A DNA stretch of 57,010 nucleotides from Bacteroidales bacterium (GTDB lineage: Bacteria; Bacteroidota; Bacteroidia; Bacteroidales; P3), in contig JAKSMR010000016.1 of the NCBI GenBank assembly GCA_024400495.1, positions 1 to 57,010 on the forward strand, in the 5' to 3' direction. The translations under genes and the position numbers were made by a program. Below, piece by piece: positions 13,731-21,754 of the stretch. The number at the start of each line of letters is the position of its first letter. The first letter of the stretch is position 1. The notes beneath the pieces were generated by a model that ran no database searches, was not told the origin of the DNA, and saw only the letters and a list, made by a program, of their open reading frames with translations.

Positions 13731-13738
13731 CAAAGATA
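13731..13738 (-). promoter_or_regulatory. Promoter -7 box of the lysis cassette
   Basis: TATCTTTG on the reverse strand. Transcription would start near 13725 and cover the lysis genes and possibly the small RNA. The adjacent palindrome occupies the -33 region. Confidence 0.75.
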
Positions 13739-13744
13739 GCAAGA

Positions 13745-13759
13745 GTGCATAAAAAGCAC
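13745..13759. promoter_or_regulatory. GTGC palindrome, lysis promoter
   Basis: GTGCATAAAAAGCAC, a member of the GTGCNTAACAGGCAC family, 7 to 21 bases upstream of the -7 box. A bound protein would contact or block the promoter directly. Confidence 0.65.
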
Positions 13760-13771
13760 GCATATCTACAG

Positions 13772-13802
13772 AAAAAAAGGCTCCCTTCCGTAGAGGGGAG
13801 CC
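13772..13802 (-). terminator. Intrinsic terminator after the DUF5053-like gene
   Basis: On the reverse strand GGCTCCC pairs with GGGAGCC, followed by seven T residues. It separates the DUF5053-like gene from the lysis promoter. Confidence 0.85.
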
Positions 13803-13826
13803 AGTGTCAATTAGAAAGGGTTTGTG

Positions 13827-14123
13827 TTAGATGTTCTCGGCAATTACCGAAAGCTTGTGACTCATGTCCCGCAGGGCCTTGCGGAAGATCACCAGCTCGT
13901 CCTCGGTGAACCCGCAGGGCTTGCCGTTGACGATATTGCCGTTGATCCTCTGCGAGAGCCACGACCTGGACTTGCCGAAGTAATGCTCGGCGATATATGC
14001 AAGGTTCATGCCTTTCGGCACGAAGTCCAGCGCCTGCTTGATCAGCGTCTGGTGTGTGCTTGCCCTCAGGTTCTCGACCCTCTTGAGATACTCAATCTCG
14101 ATTTGTTCCTTAGTCTTTCCCAT
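13827..14123 (-). CDS. DUF5053-like protein
   Basis: 98 aa from the ATG at 14123 (MGKTKEQIEIEYLKRVENL). The segment YIAEHYFGKSRSWLSQRINGNIVNGKPCGFTEDELVIFRKAL is characteristic of the DUF5053 family, frequent in Bacteroidetes phages, and has an HTH appearance (FGKSRSWLSQRI). It is probably a small DNA-binding regulator. It sits as its own unit between two terminators, with a smaller gene in front of it. Confidence 0.75.
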   Translation of the reverse strand: MGKTKEQIEIEYLKRVENLRASTHQTLIKQALDFVPKGMNLAYIAEHYFGKSRSWLSQRINGNIVNGKPCGFTEDELVIFRKALRDMSHKLSVIAENI

Positions 14124-14173
14124 ATTTATTATTCTTTTTTTAAGCCCTCCCCCCTTCAGGGGAGAGCCGAATC

Positions 14174-14335
14174 TTAGTCCATCCATTTGATGTCTTCCAC
14201 AGTCTCATTGATCATCTGGTCTATCCTGTCCCTGTGGCACCCTCGGTGCATCGGATAGTCGTATAGCAGCTTGATCAAGAGCTCGATGGCCTTCCGCTTC
14301 TCCCGGGAAGTACCATTCGGAATTTCAATTTTCAC
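14174..14335 (-). CDS. Small hypothetical protein, 53 aa
   Basis: GTG start at 14333-14335, preceded by a strong AAAGGAGG Shine-Dalgarno, rare in this genome; TAA at 14174. The sequence is basic and helical, beginning VKIEIPNGTSREKRKAIELL and ending in WMD. An out-of-frame ATG just upstream meets a stop at once. No family is recognised. It is in the same unit as the DUF5053-like gene. Confidence 0.55.
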   Translation of the reverse strand: MKIEIPNGTSREKRKAIELLIKLLYDYPMHRGCHRDRIDQMINETVEDIKWMD

Positions 14336-14364
14336 ATTTCACACCTCCTTTCTAATTGACATGG

Positions 14365-14396
14365 TAAAGTTAATAAACATTTCGTTATTATGCAAA
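14365..14396 (-). promoter_or_regulatory. Promoter of the 53-aa/DUF5053 unit
   Basis: TTTG at 14396-14393 and TAACTTTA at 14372-14365 on the reverse strand, 20 bases apart; one mismatch to the TAnnTTTG consensus. Confidence 0.6.
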
Positions 14397-14412
14397 TCTG
14401 AAGGAGTATTTT

Positions 14413-14430
14413 TATCACATTCTTGTGATA
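14413..14430. promoter_or_regulatory. Palindrome TATCAC-N6-GTGATA
   Basis: Perfect 6-bp arms with a 6-base spacer. The half-sites are those of the immunity operator at 9631-9652 but in the opposite arrangement. It lies upstream of the 53-aa gene's promoter and may be an operator. Confidence 0.45.
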
Positions 14431-14446
14431 TTATCTCGTATGATAT

Positions 14447-14475
14447 AAAAAAAGAGGAGACATTTCTGTCTCCTC
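14447..14475 (-). terminator. Intrinsic terminator behind the baseplate/fibre gene
   Basis: A perfect 9-bp stem GAGGAGACA/TGTCTCCTC with a 4-base loop is followed by seven T residues on the reverse strand. Confidence 0.9.
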
Positions 14476-14508
14476 AGTGTAATGTTCGCGGTTGGAATTG
14501 AGCATTCC
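14447..14508 (-). ncRNA. Possible second small RNA or attenuated leader
   Basis: A -7 box TATATTTG (14520-14513) lies only about 40 bases before the terminator hairpin. The predicted roughly 60-nt RNA has a small GGAAU/AUUCC hairpin, an unpaired AACCGCGAACAUUACACU linker and the terminator. A 24-codon frame starting at GGAGGAATG runs through the terminator stem, so it could instead be a translated attenuator. No multi-copy complement of the linker was found. Confidence 0.4.
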
Positions 14509-14512
14509 TCCG

Positions 14513-14520
14513 CAAATATA
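14513..14520 (-). promoter_or_regulatory. Promoter -7 box upstream of the 14.45 kb terminator
   Basis: TATATTTG on the reverse strand, with a TTG about 18 bases further upstream. It lies between the end of the 14583-18920 gene and the terminator. Confidence 0.5.
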
Positions 14521-14582
14521 CAAACTAATGCGGAAAAGCAATATAGATCTGCTGTCACTTTATGATCATGTAGGAGAAATTG

Positions 14583-17500
14583 CTAAACATTCACTCCGAT
14601 GACTCGCCATCCGTTGTTATAGAACATTATGACCGTCTCATATGCTCCGAGAGAGTATGATGACTGATTTGAGTTCTTCCACCAATAGAACTTCTGAGTG
14701 CCGTATGCAGTAATTATCCTCGTTGTACCTCCTGCGTTGGTAAGTATGTATATATCCCCGCTGAGACCCTGAGGCATGGTGTAGTTTGAGCTTATGGTTC
14801 GCGCCACGCTTCCCAAGCTAAGAGCTCCACTCGGAGCGCCGAGGTTAAGCCTTGAGCCAGAGCCGTTTGCCGAAATGCTGATAGACCCCGACGAAATCAA
14901 ATCTATGGCAGAGCCATAGACAGACATGAGCCCAGCGTCCATCTTGAAGCCATTCCTTGATACAAGGTTATACCTCGTAGCTCCGCTCTGCTCGGCTACC
15001 GATCCAGCCACCAAGGCTCCATTCACCTTCACCTCGCGGTTGTCCTGGACGCTGAAATTTGCGTCTGCCCCGCCAGAGCCTCCAGCCCATAGTATGTAGT
15101 TGCCGTTGCCATCTGCATTTGCAGGCATGAATCCACCAATGACATTGCCGTTCGAGTCGGTCACCTTGACGAGACGGACTCCGAGATTGTTCACGAACGC
15201 CTGCTCGGCAAGCAGGAATCCAGTGGCTATGCTGTCAAACACCGCCCCGAAGTCGTTCCAATATGTGGTATTCGTAGGCACTTTCCCGCTGAACGCCCCC
15301 GCCGTTGACTTGGCGATGTAATATCTGCTATTGTAAAACACCACATCGCAGCGGTTGTTGTTTCCGTAATAGGTCCGTGATGCGTTGTATGTTCCTTGGA
15401 ACGGGCTGGCTGGGCCGGTCGCTCCTTGAGGACCAGTTGCACCCGGGGCTCCTTGAGGGCCTTGAGGTCCCTGTGGTCCAGTCGCTCCTGTGGCTCCATT
15501 GCTTCCATTAGAACCTTGTCTCGCAGCTGAATATGATGTCGATGTCGTTCCGTTCGAATAGGTGATCGTTGTCCTTGTCCAGAGATAGTATCCTGCATTC
15601 GCCGCCGGAATGCCTCGGCTCTGGTCCTGCCATCCGGAAGAAGGTACAGTCGTTCCAGAAGAACTCGTGGCGTAGGCTATGGCCGTGCTTGATATGCCGA
15701 CTCCATTCGTGCCGTTGGTTCCGTTTGTTCCATCCTTTCCGTCCTTTCCGTTGGTGCCGTTGACGCCATCGGTTCCCTTGATGCGGATAGGCGTTCCCCA
15801 TGTGCCAGACGATGCCGATGCCGCCACCTTCTGGCTCATCCATACGCTCGCATTGGTCGGGTTGGTGTGCCATCCGCCAGACGTTCCGTTTCCCGCAGGC
15901 GCTGAAGGAGGATTGCCTGCGGCGTTGTCGTTGTATGTGATGTATACAGACAGTCCGTTCGTTCCGTTGACTCCATCCTTCCCATCGGCTCCATCCACTC
16001 CGTCAGAACCATCATGCGTCATCAGTTTCCAGCTTGTCCCGTCATAGATGTATACGCGTCCATTGTCTGTATCGCGGTATGCCCAGTTCGTCTGTGGATT
16101 CGCAGGAGGCGTGGCGCTGTCTCCCTTCCATACGATCGAGAGTCCGTCGTTGCCATCCTTGCCGTTCGCCCCGTCAACACCATCCACGGACATCTGGTAC
16201 CAGGTCCCGTCCTGGTAGACATAGCTCCTTCCGGTGGCTCTGTTGTAATATGCCCATCCATTCTGAGGATTGGCCGGATGACTGTCGTAGCTTCCCTTGA
16301 ATACGATTGACACTCCATCCTTGCCGTTCACTCCGTCTGCGCCGCTCGGTCCCTGGATGCTTCCCACATTATGCCAGCTTGCACCATCCCAGACATAGAG
16401 GTCTCCGGCGATGATGTATCCGTCTCCTTCATTTCCTGTCGGATGGGCGGCCTGCAGCTCTTCGAGCGAATTATATGACCCGAGGATGCGAACGCTCGTT
16501 CCGTCTGCGCCCCTCTCGCCCTGCGCCGATACGATCCAGTAGTTGTCATCATTCAACGGATGTCCTGCACCTGCCTGACTGTTGATGTACCGGTAAGTGC
16601 TGACCACTCCTCCTTCTGACGAGTACACCTCGTCTCCGAGGGCATATCTCCTCGTCGGCGAATATTCGCCGCACCACGCTCCCACGGTCGTGACATCGCC
16701 GCTGCCAGTCTGTACCAATGTTCCCCTAAGCACAAGCCCGTTCTCGTCAAATGAGAGCCTGTCGCCGAGTCTGAAGGTGTTGCGCAGCAAATCAAACCAT
16801 GACTCTCCATTGCCCGATACGATCCTGTCCGTGATCACTCTTCCAGGCAGAATCTCGGTGAAGCCGAAAAGCGTGGCGAAACTCCTGTCCCCATCATACT
16901 CGCTGTTCAGTATTCCTACAAGCAGATGATAGAAGCCGACCACCTGCTCAATGCCTATGGCCGTTTCCGAAAGCACATACGAGCCTGTATTCGAGTCCTT
17001 GGAACACTTGGCATACAGATAGTATTTCCTGTCCGACAGATCTCCCCTGAGGTCTCCGCTTTCGTAATCAGGAAGAGTCCAGAACTTGTACTCAGATACA
17101 TCATGTCCTGAAGACGTGCTGCTGATGCCGAGTGTCATGTGCTGGAGTATGCCGCCCTCGGCAAGGAATGTCCCGGAGTCTGCCCTGTATTCGAAGGTCT
17201 TGCTGACAGTCTTGGGATTTGTCGCCGAGTCCACGAACCTGAACTGCAGACTCTCATCCCCGATGAGCGCCTGCATGGTCTGGACGGCGATCGGATTGAT
17301 TGCCCCGGAGAAATTCCCGAGCTTGGCATCCATCAGCGCGGTCATGGTCTCTGTTGCATCCCTGAATCTGCGCTTCGTGAATCTCACGCTCCTGTCATAG
17401 CTCTCCTGGATGCTGACTTCCTGCATGGGAACTTCCTTGAGAAGGGTCGACACCCTGCCCTGAGATACATTATTCGACAGCTCGACGGTGGGGGAGTATC

Positions 17501-18920
17501 CTTTATTGAGGAACCTCTTCACGCCAGTGATGCGGATATCGACACCGTCCGGGACAAACTCGGTGTCCGAGAAGCGGATGTAGCTTCCGACCCTTATCCT
17601 GTCCCCGATGGTGTTCCAGTTGTTCTTCACCCACTTTTCCTGAAGCTCTCCCGTGAACGTGAACTTGAAGTCCGAATGTTCCGAAAGGTATCTTGCCGCC
17701 TCTCTGAACATCTCCCACTCGGCTCCGGTCTCGGTCGAGTCGTCTGCAATGTAAGACTGAGGGAGCGAACAGCCGAAGACGGCATACTTGTCCCCGACTC
17801 TCGGGATATAGTTCCCCGAAGGCATTACAAGACCGTCGAACTCCTCCGGTGTTATCTCGAACCTCCTTGCCGGGACTCCGTCCGAGGTATGGGTATACTT
17901 GTTGATCTTGAACTCCCTTCCTGCGAGCATGCCGCTCTGGAAGATGATGGTCATATCCTCACCGTCGATGAGATATTTGTCATAGTCCAGGCTGTCCTCG
18001 ATGGTATTGTCCATGATGTCATAGAAATGTTTGTCGGCGTCCACAAGCTCGACGGCCGTGACCTGTCCCACTCTCTTGGGATAGATCTCCGTGAGGTCGA
18101 TGCTGTCCTCGTTTCCATATCTCGGGATCTGTCCAGACTTCTTGATCGAGAACCCATCCTGCGAGCTTTCATAAGTCTTGCCGTCAAGAGTCAAGGTCTT
18201 GCCCTTGGGAAGCAGGAGATCCGCACTTCCGTACCTGCTCCTGTCGATATTCCTGCTGCCTCCCTGTACATACAGAATCTCGACCGGCAGATCATCCGAA
18301 GAATTGGTCCTTCCGGTTCCAGGAAGGAAACCATTACCCTTTCCATAGGACAGCGGCATCGGGTCTTCCTTGTGGAACTCCACCTTTCCGAGTTCGATGA
18401 CCTTTGCCCCGTCATTCCCCACGCTCACCCTGTATTCCGTGTCGAATTCCTCCGCGATGGTCGAGAGTGCGTCCGCTATCGTCGTGTGGTTGAACTCGAG
18501 TGTCCTTCCGTCGATATCCGTGAGCGCACATGTCTGCCTCCATCCTGAACTGCGTCCTTCCTGGTTCAGATTGCCCACGAGGAGCTTCATGAACTCCTCC
18601 GGCGTTGCGTTCATCGAGAACTTGAGCCTCCCGTCCTGGATGTTCCTGAGTCTGTATTTCCTCAGCTCGGCGTAAGCCCCCTCGAAGATCAGCGTGTAGT
18701 CTATGATTGACGAGGATCTCCGGGTCCATACTGCCGGCACATACATCCTGTAGGCGGCACCTTCGTATGTGATCGACGATCCGATAGGGAAGTCTACCGA
18801 CTCATTGAGCGAGAACCTGAGCGTGATCGAGTCCTCGCCGAAAAGGGATTGATAGAGAAAGGAATCATCGTTCACATAGACCGTCCTCTCTCCTGAATTG
18901 AAACTGATGGTAATCTGCAT
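14583..18920 (-). CDS. Tail baseplate/fibre protein with collagen-like repeats
   Basis: 1445 aa. The N-terminal roughly 500 residues resemble siphovirus baseplate/tail-associated proteins. Residues about 850-1100 are a string of GxxG-rich modules (GADGVNGKDG, GVDGANGKDGNDG) alternating with repeated carbohydrate-binding-like segments (YKGSYDSHPANPQNGWAYYN and similar). About 1145-1180 is collagen-like (GATGATGPQGPQGPQ), followed by a C-terminal domain that probably trimerises and binds the host surface. It is transcribed from its own promoter and ended by a strong terminator. Confidence 0.85.
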   Translation of the reverse strand: MQITISFNSGERTVYVNDDSFLYQSLFGEDSITLRFSLNESVDFPIGSSITYEGAAYRMYVPAVWTRRSSSIIDYTLIFEGAYAELRKYRLRNIQDGRLKFSMNATPEEFMKLLVGNLNQEGRSSGWRQTCALTDIDGRTLEFNHTTIADALSTIAEEFDTEYRVSVGNDGAKVIELGKVEFHKEDPMPLSYGKGNGFLPGTGRTNSSDDLPVEILYVQGGSRNIDRSRYGSADLLLPKGKTLTLDGKTYESSQDGFSIKKSGQIPRYGNEDSIDLTEIYPKRVGQVTAVELVDADKHFYDIMDNTIEDSLDYDKYLIDGEDMTIIFQSGMLAGREFKINKYTHTSDGVPARRFEITPEEFDGLVMPSGNYIPRVGDKYAVFGCSLPQSYIADDSTETGAEWEMFREAARYLSEHSDFKFTFTGELQEKWVKNNWNTIGDRIRVGSYIRFSDTEFVPDGVDIRITGVKRFLNKGYSPTVELSNNVSQGRVSTLLKEVPMQEVSIQESYDRSVRFTKRRFRDATETMTALMDAKLGNFSGAINPIAVQTMQALIGDESLQFRFVDSATNPKTVSKTFEYRADSGTFLAEGGILQHMTLGISSTSSGHDVSEYKFWTLPDYESGDLRGDLSDRKYYLYAKCSKDSNTGSYVLSETAIGIEQVVGFYHLLVGILNSEYDGDRSFATLFGFTEILPGRVITDRIVSGNGESWFDLLRNTFRLGDRLSFDENGLVLRGTLVQTGSGDVTTVGAWCGEYSPTRRYALGDEVYSSEGGVVSTYRYINSQAGAGHPLNDDNYWIVSAQGERGADGTSVRILGSYNSLEELQAAHPTGNEGDGYIIAGDLYVWDGASWHNVGSIQGPSGADGVNGKDGVSIVFKGSYDSHPANPQNGWAYYNRATGRSYVYQDGTWYQMSVDGVDGANGKDGNDGLSIVWKGDSATPPANPQTNWAYRDTDNGRVYIYDGTSWKLMTHDGSDGVDGADGKDGVNGTNGLSVYITYNDNAAGNPPSAPAGNGTSGGWHTNPTNASVWMSQKVAASASSGTWGTPIRIKGTDGVNGTNGKDGKDGTNGTNGTNGVGISSTAIAYATSSSGTTVPSSGWQDQSRGIPAANAGYYLWTRTTITYSNGTTSTSYSAARQGSNGSNGATGATGPQGPQGPQGAPGATGPQGATGPASPFQGTYNASRTYYGNNNRCDVVFYNSRYYIAKSTAGAFSGKVPTNTTYWNDFGAVFDSIATGFLLAEQAFVNNLGVRLVKVTDSNGNVIGGFMPANADGNGNYILWAGGSGGADANFSVQDNREVKVNGALVAGSVAEQSGATRYNLVSRNGFKMDAGLMSVYGSAIDLISSGSISISANGSGSRLNLGAPSGALSLGSVARTISSNYTMPQGLSGDIYILTNAGGTTRIITAYGTQKFYWWKNSNQSSYSLGAYETVIMFYNNGWRVIGVNV

Positions 18921-18941
18921 GGCCGTGTGTTTATCTCACGG

Positions 18942-18949
18942 CAAAGATA
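18942..18949 (-). promoter_or_regulatory. Promoter -7 box of the baseplate/fibre gene
   Basis: TATCTTTG on the reverse strand; expected start near 18936, giving a 16-base leader before the ATG at 18920. Confidence 0.75.
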
Positions 18950-18955
18950 GGAATT

Positions 18956-18980
18956 AATGCGTGTCTAACAGGCACGCATT
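18956..18980. promoter_or_regulatory. GTGC palindrome, baseplate promoter
   Basis: GTGTCTAACAGGCAC at 18961-18975, extended by perfect AATGC/GCATT arms to a 25-bp palindrome. It covers the -33 region of the promoter. Confidence 0.75.
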
Positions 18981-18991
18981 GACTGAAAAGA

Positions 18992-19021
18992 ATAAGAGTC
19001 TGACTCTTTACCGTCAGACTC
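18992..19021 (-). terminator. Intrinsic terminator of the tail accessory operon
   Basis: A perfect 9-bp stem GAGTCTGAC/GTCAGACTC with an 8-base loop, then TTATTCTTTT on the reverse strand, directly after the 45-aa gene. Confidence 0.8.
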
Positions 19022-19025
19022 TTGC

Positions 19026-19163
19026 TCAGAGAAGGAGGAAATACTTGTATGAGTTGAGTCTCTTCAAAAGCTCCAGAGCCTTTTCCTCGTCTTCTCCGGA
19101 GTTGTCAATGATGAAGTCCTTGACTTCCTCAATGAGTTTCATGATGGTATCATTTTCGTCCAT
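19026..19163 (-). CDS. Small acidic protein, 45 aa
   Basis: The start chosen is the ATG at 19163 (MDENDTIMKLIEEV), overlapping the previous gene by 14 bases. The sequence is helical and acidic, ending in a hydrophobic FLLL. It is the last gene before a strong terminator. Function unknown. Confidence 0.6.
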   Translation of the reverse strand: MDENDTIMKLIEEVKDFIIDNSGEDEEKALELLKRLNSYKYFLLL

Positions 19164-19752
19164 GGCGTAAACACATATAGTCCCATATCTTTGAAGGCCC
19201 TTTCCAGCCCCCGTCCGCGAAATAGAAGTCATATCCTATCTGCAGTATCTGCTCTTCCGGGAAGTGCTTGCAGAAATCGGCGTATGCGGTATTGAATGCG
19301 ACATACCTGTCCCATATATTGACGCCGGTCGGGAATGCCATCTCCGCCGTGGCGTTCGCGATCTCTTCCGGTGACCAATGCGGTCCCCTGAGCTCGTTCC
19401 CTTCCGCATCGGAGTATCGTAGCACATCGACATCATGACGTGCGAACGTCTCATCATAGCAGCCGTCATACATGATTCCGTGCTGCTTGCGCATGAATGC
19501 CCAGAAAGCCTCGGGCTGATCTTCCCTGATCTCGTCCAGGAGTCCGCTGACCCCGCTGACGCTGTCCCACATCTTTTTCTCGCTGACAAGCCCCTTGTCC
19601 CGGGCTTCTTCCAGCATCTTCTTGTATTCCATACTCAGTAATGATTGATAAAGGGAAGGACTTCTCTCCTGCGATATGGCCCCTCCCTGCGGCAAGCCTT
19701 TCAAAACCTCGGTAGTATATTTCTTTAACGCCTTTCCCGGCAGCAGTCGCAC
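19150..19752 (-). CDS. Conserved-looking tail-module hypothetical protein, about 200 aa
   Basis: The start is uncertain. GTG at 19752 keeps a clearly protein-like N-terminus (PGKALKKYTTEVLKGLPQGG) and fills an otherwise empty 92-base gap; ATG at 19632 would give 160 aa. The body (WDSVSGVSGLLDEIREDQPEAFWAFMRKQHG...) recalls hypothetical proteins common after tail genes in Bacteroides phages, ending in a YFADGGWKGPSKIWDYM-like segment. Function unknown; a structural accessory role is likely from context. Confidence 0.65.
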   Translation of the reverse strand: MRLLPGKALKKYTTEVLKGLPQGGAISQERSPSLYQSLLSMEYKKMLEEARDKGLVSEKKMWDSVSGVSGLLDEIREDQPEAFWAFMRKQHGIMYDGCYDETFARHDVDVLRYSDAEGNELRGPHWSPEEIANATAEMAFPTGVNIWDRYVAFNTAYADFCKHFPEEQILQIGYDFYFADGGWKGPSKIWDYMCLRHGRK

Positions 19753-20138
19753 ATGAACCTGCGGCCCACGCTGAACATCTTCTGGGCTATCGCCCCTGCA
19801 AGGTATGCGTACTCCTCTCCACGGAGATTGATGCCGCATCCGTCCGCGATGTAGATGGCAAGATGCCTCTTTTCATGATCGTAAGTATTGGCGAACTCAT
19901 CGGCGGAAGTGGTCCAGTTCATCACTACCACGGAACATCTGTCGTGCGAGCTTGAAATGGTGAATCCCATGTTCGGCTTTCCGCTGCGCAGGATATCTTC
20001 CGCGCTGGCCCGATCCTCGCCATGGAATCCCAAGTCATCCAATGTGCGCGACACCCTGTCCGCATCCTTCCTTTCCGCCTCGTAATAGACCTTGACGAGC
20101 CAGTCCAGAGAAGGTATATGAAAAGTCTGTGAAACCAT
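19725..20138 (-). CDS. Hypothetical protein, 137 aa
   Basis: ATG at 20138, two bases after the previous stop. It contains HEKRHLAIYIADGCG followed by an alanine-rich helix, which resembles a degenerate peptidase-like HExxH, but the Glu/His spacing (HEKRH) is not a zincin motif. The C-terminus is Cys-rich (CDCCRERR). It belongs to a set of small tail-module genes of unknown role. Confidence 0.65.
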   Translation of the reverse strand: MVSQTFHIPSLDWLVKVYYEAERKDADRVSRTLDDLGFHGEDRASAEDILRSGKPNMGFTISSSHDRCSVVVMNWTTSADEFANTYDHEKRHLAIYIADGCGINLRGEEYAYLAGAIAQKMFSVGRRFMCDCCRERR

Positions 20139-20140
20139 GC

Positions 20141-20560
20141 CTATATCATATCCTCCCACTCTATTGGCTGTCCAAGAGCGACCCTCTTCTGGAGCCAGTA
20201 CCTGAACGGCAGTTCCTCGCTTCCGTCCGGATCATCCAGGACATCCTTCACATGCTTTGCCAGGTGCAGCTCGTCCGGTATCGACGAGCCGAGACAGTCA
20301 GCCATACCCATGTTGTAGACATAGGCGGCATTGTAGAGAGTGTCATGCTCAAGCACGACGCCATGGGATGCCAGGATCTCTGTCACCTTCTCCTTTGGAA
20401 CCGGGATTATCTTCTCCTTCTTTCCGTTCGATGGATTCATGCGCTTCATCGTGCGCACGGCTTCGTCAAATGCCTTCCTGTTGAAGTTGAATCCATAGTG
20501 ACGGATATATGCCCTCATGCCCTCAGGGAGGACATCGTATGTATCCAATGAGGTCTTCAT
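20141..20560 (-). CDS. Hypothetical protein, 139 aa
   Basis: An acidic helical protein beginning MKTSLDTYDVLPEGMRAYI, with KVTEILASHGVVLEHDTLYNAAYVYNMG in the middle. It resembles uncharacterised Bacteroides phage tail-module proteins by layout only. It is tightly linked to the genes on both sides. Confidence 0.65.
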   Translation of the reverse strand: MKTSLDTYDVLPEGMRAYIRHYGFNFNRKAFDEAVRTMKRMNPSNGKKEKIIPVPKEKVTEILASHGVVLEHDTLYNAAYVYNMGMADCLGSSIPDELHLAKHVKDVLDDPDGSEELPFRYWLQKRVALGQPIEWEDMI

Positions 20561-20581
20561 ATTGATTTCGTTTTATACAAG

Positions 20582-20617
20582 GCAGCCAAAGACATCCTGA
20601 GACGCCCATGGCTGCCA
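20582..20617 (-). other. Intergenic hairpin
   Basis: GGCAGCCA and TGGCTGCC form an 8-bp stem with a loop of about 19 bases between the 79-aa and 139-aa genes. There is no U-run, so it may be an mRNA processing or stability structure. Confidence 0.4.
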
Positions 20618-20621
20618 TCCG

Positions 20622-20861
20622 TTAATAGCGTCTGTATCGCATGTTCGAACCGCGACCGCCCCTTTCTCCGTAACGTCTCATGGACGGATCATCGTCGTCA
20701 TCGCGCATTCCCATACGGTAGTCGCGCTCTCCGTACTCGTCGTCGTCATCGTCTTCATCCAGGCGCTCGATGCAGGACATGAGCTTTCCGGCATAGCGAA
20801 GGATCTTCTCCGTGCACTCACTGAGTTTCTCCTTCTTCTCTTCAGTGATTGTGATCTTCAT
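20622..20861 (-). CDS. Small acidic/arginine-rich protein, 79 aa
   Basis: The N-terminal half is a helix (KEKLSECTEKILRYAGKLM). The C-terminal half is low-complexity with Asp runs and Arg/Tyr-rich ends (MRRYGERGGRGSNMRYRRY). It is part of the accessory tail operon. No family is recognised; the charged disordered tail suggests binding to DNA or to another protein. Confidence 0.6.
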   Translation of the reverse strand: MKITITEEKKEKLSECTEKILRYAGKLMSCIERLDEDDDDDEYGERDYRMGMRDDDDDPSMRRYGERGGRGSNMRYRRY

Positions 20862-20864
20862 AGT

Positions 20865-21371
20865 TTATTTCTCCTTTTTTGAACCACGTTCAAGAATCTC
20901 GGTGAGCTTGTCGAACCTGCTCTTCATTTCCGAAAACTCGGACGTCAGCTGCTCGATGCGCTTCTCCTGCTCGGTTTCCTTCGCTATCTGAGGATTCAGG
21001 ACACTCAGCATGGATGAATACTCTGCGATGTTCCGCTCATGTTTTGGAGTGTCGGAAACATGCTTCTCGCTCACATGCATCAATGCCTTGATCTCATTCG
21101 TCATGGCGTCACTGTTGTCGCTTATGACCATGTCGGGACCGTAGTCCGTAATTGACAGCTCGGCAGGCACCTTCTGGAAAAGCGCGTCCTGGCTGTCTAT
21201 TGATACGCTTATCTCGACCATGTTGGCCGGTTGGGCAACAACGCCCGGCTGGTATTGGTACGGGAACTGAGGCGCCGGCTTCGGTGAGGACTTCACTTCA
21301 CCGATGGCAAGCCTCGGCTCATTCTTGTATAGGATATAGAAGCTGTTTCCGCTCCTGAGATTCTGAAACAT
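20865..21371 (-). CDS. Hypothetical tail-module protein, 168 aa
   Basis: The N-terminal half is Pro/Gln-rich with PAPQFPYQYQPGVV, and the C-terminal part is a coiled coil (KETEQEKRIEQLTSEFSEMK). It follows the appendage-like and immunoglobulin-like small proteins. It may be a structural linker; function unknown. Confidence 0.65.
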   Translation of the reverse strand: MFQNLRSGNSFYILYKNEPRLAIGEVKSSPKPAPQFPYQYQPGVVAQPANMVEISVSIDSQDALFQKVPAELSITDYGPDMVISDNSDAMTNEIKALMHVSEKHVSDTPKHERNIAEYSSMLSVLNPQIAKETEQEKRIEQLTSEFSEMKSRFDKLTEILERGSKKEK

Positions 21372-21395
21372 GGTATTGATTGATTATTTGGTTGT

Positions 21396-21737
21396 TTATA
21401 CCACACTGGCGTACGTCTCCAACACCCTACGGTTGAAATCGTAGAACAGCTTGTAGTAGCCTGTGCTTGGAATGTCTGCAGCCGTCAGAGGTGTGCCTCC
21501 AGCCTTTGTGACAGCCCTCGGCGGTCTGTCGCCCGACTGGAAGAATACTGGCAGCGTACCATCTCCCCCGACTGGAGGAGGAACGGTCACATAGACGGTC
21601 ACGTCACCGTTGTATGGTGCGTTGACTAACGGGTGATCAAGGAAATGGAACGTGATTGCAGTATCTGTGACTGTCGGCGTGCCCTGAGTTTCCAGAACAT
21701 AGAACCCGTTTCGGTTGAATGGACGTGGTGTTGCCAT
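21396..21737 (-). CDS. Hypothetical beta-rich protein, 113 aa
   Basis: A predominantly beta-strand sequence (FYVLETQGTPTVTDTAITFHFLDHPLV...GDVTVYVTVPPPV) compatible with a small immunoglobulin-like or decoration domain. It is encoded between the 290-aa appendage-like protein and the 168-aa protein, so it is probably a virion or tail accessory component. Confidence 0.65.
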   Translation of the reverse strand: MATPRPFNRNGFYVLETQGTPTVTDTAITFHFLDHPLVNAPYNGDVTVYVTVPPPVGGDGTLPVFFQSGDRPPRAVTKAGGTPLTAADIPSTGYYKLFYDFNRRVLETYASVV

Positions 21738-21754
21738 AGTTCACCCCCTTTCCG

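Noticed and set aside
14131-14166. CTCCCC/GGGGAG hairpin as a terminator
   Set aside because: On the reverse strand it is followed by an A-run, not a U-run, and lies in the leader of the DUF5053-like gene; the forward strand has no gene to end.
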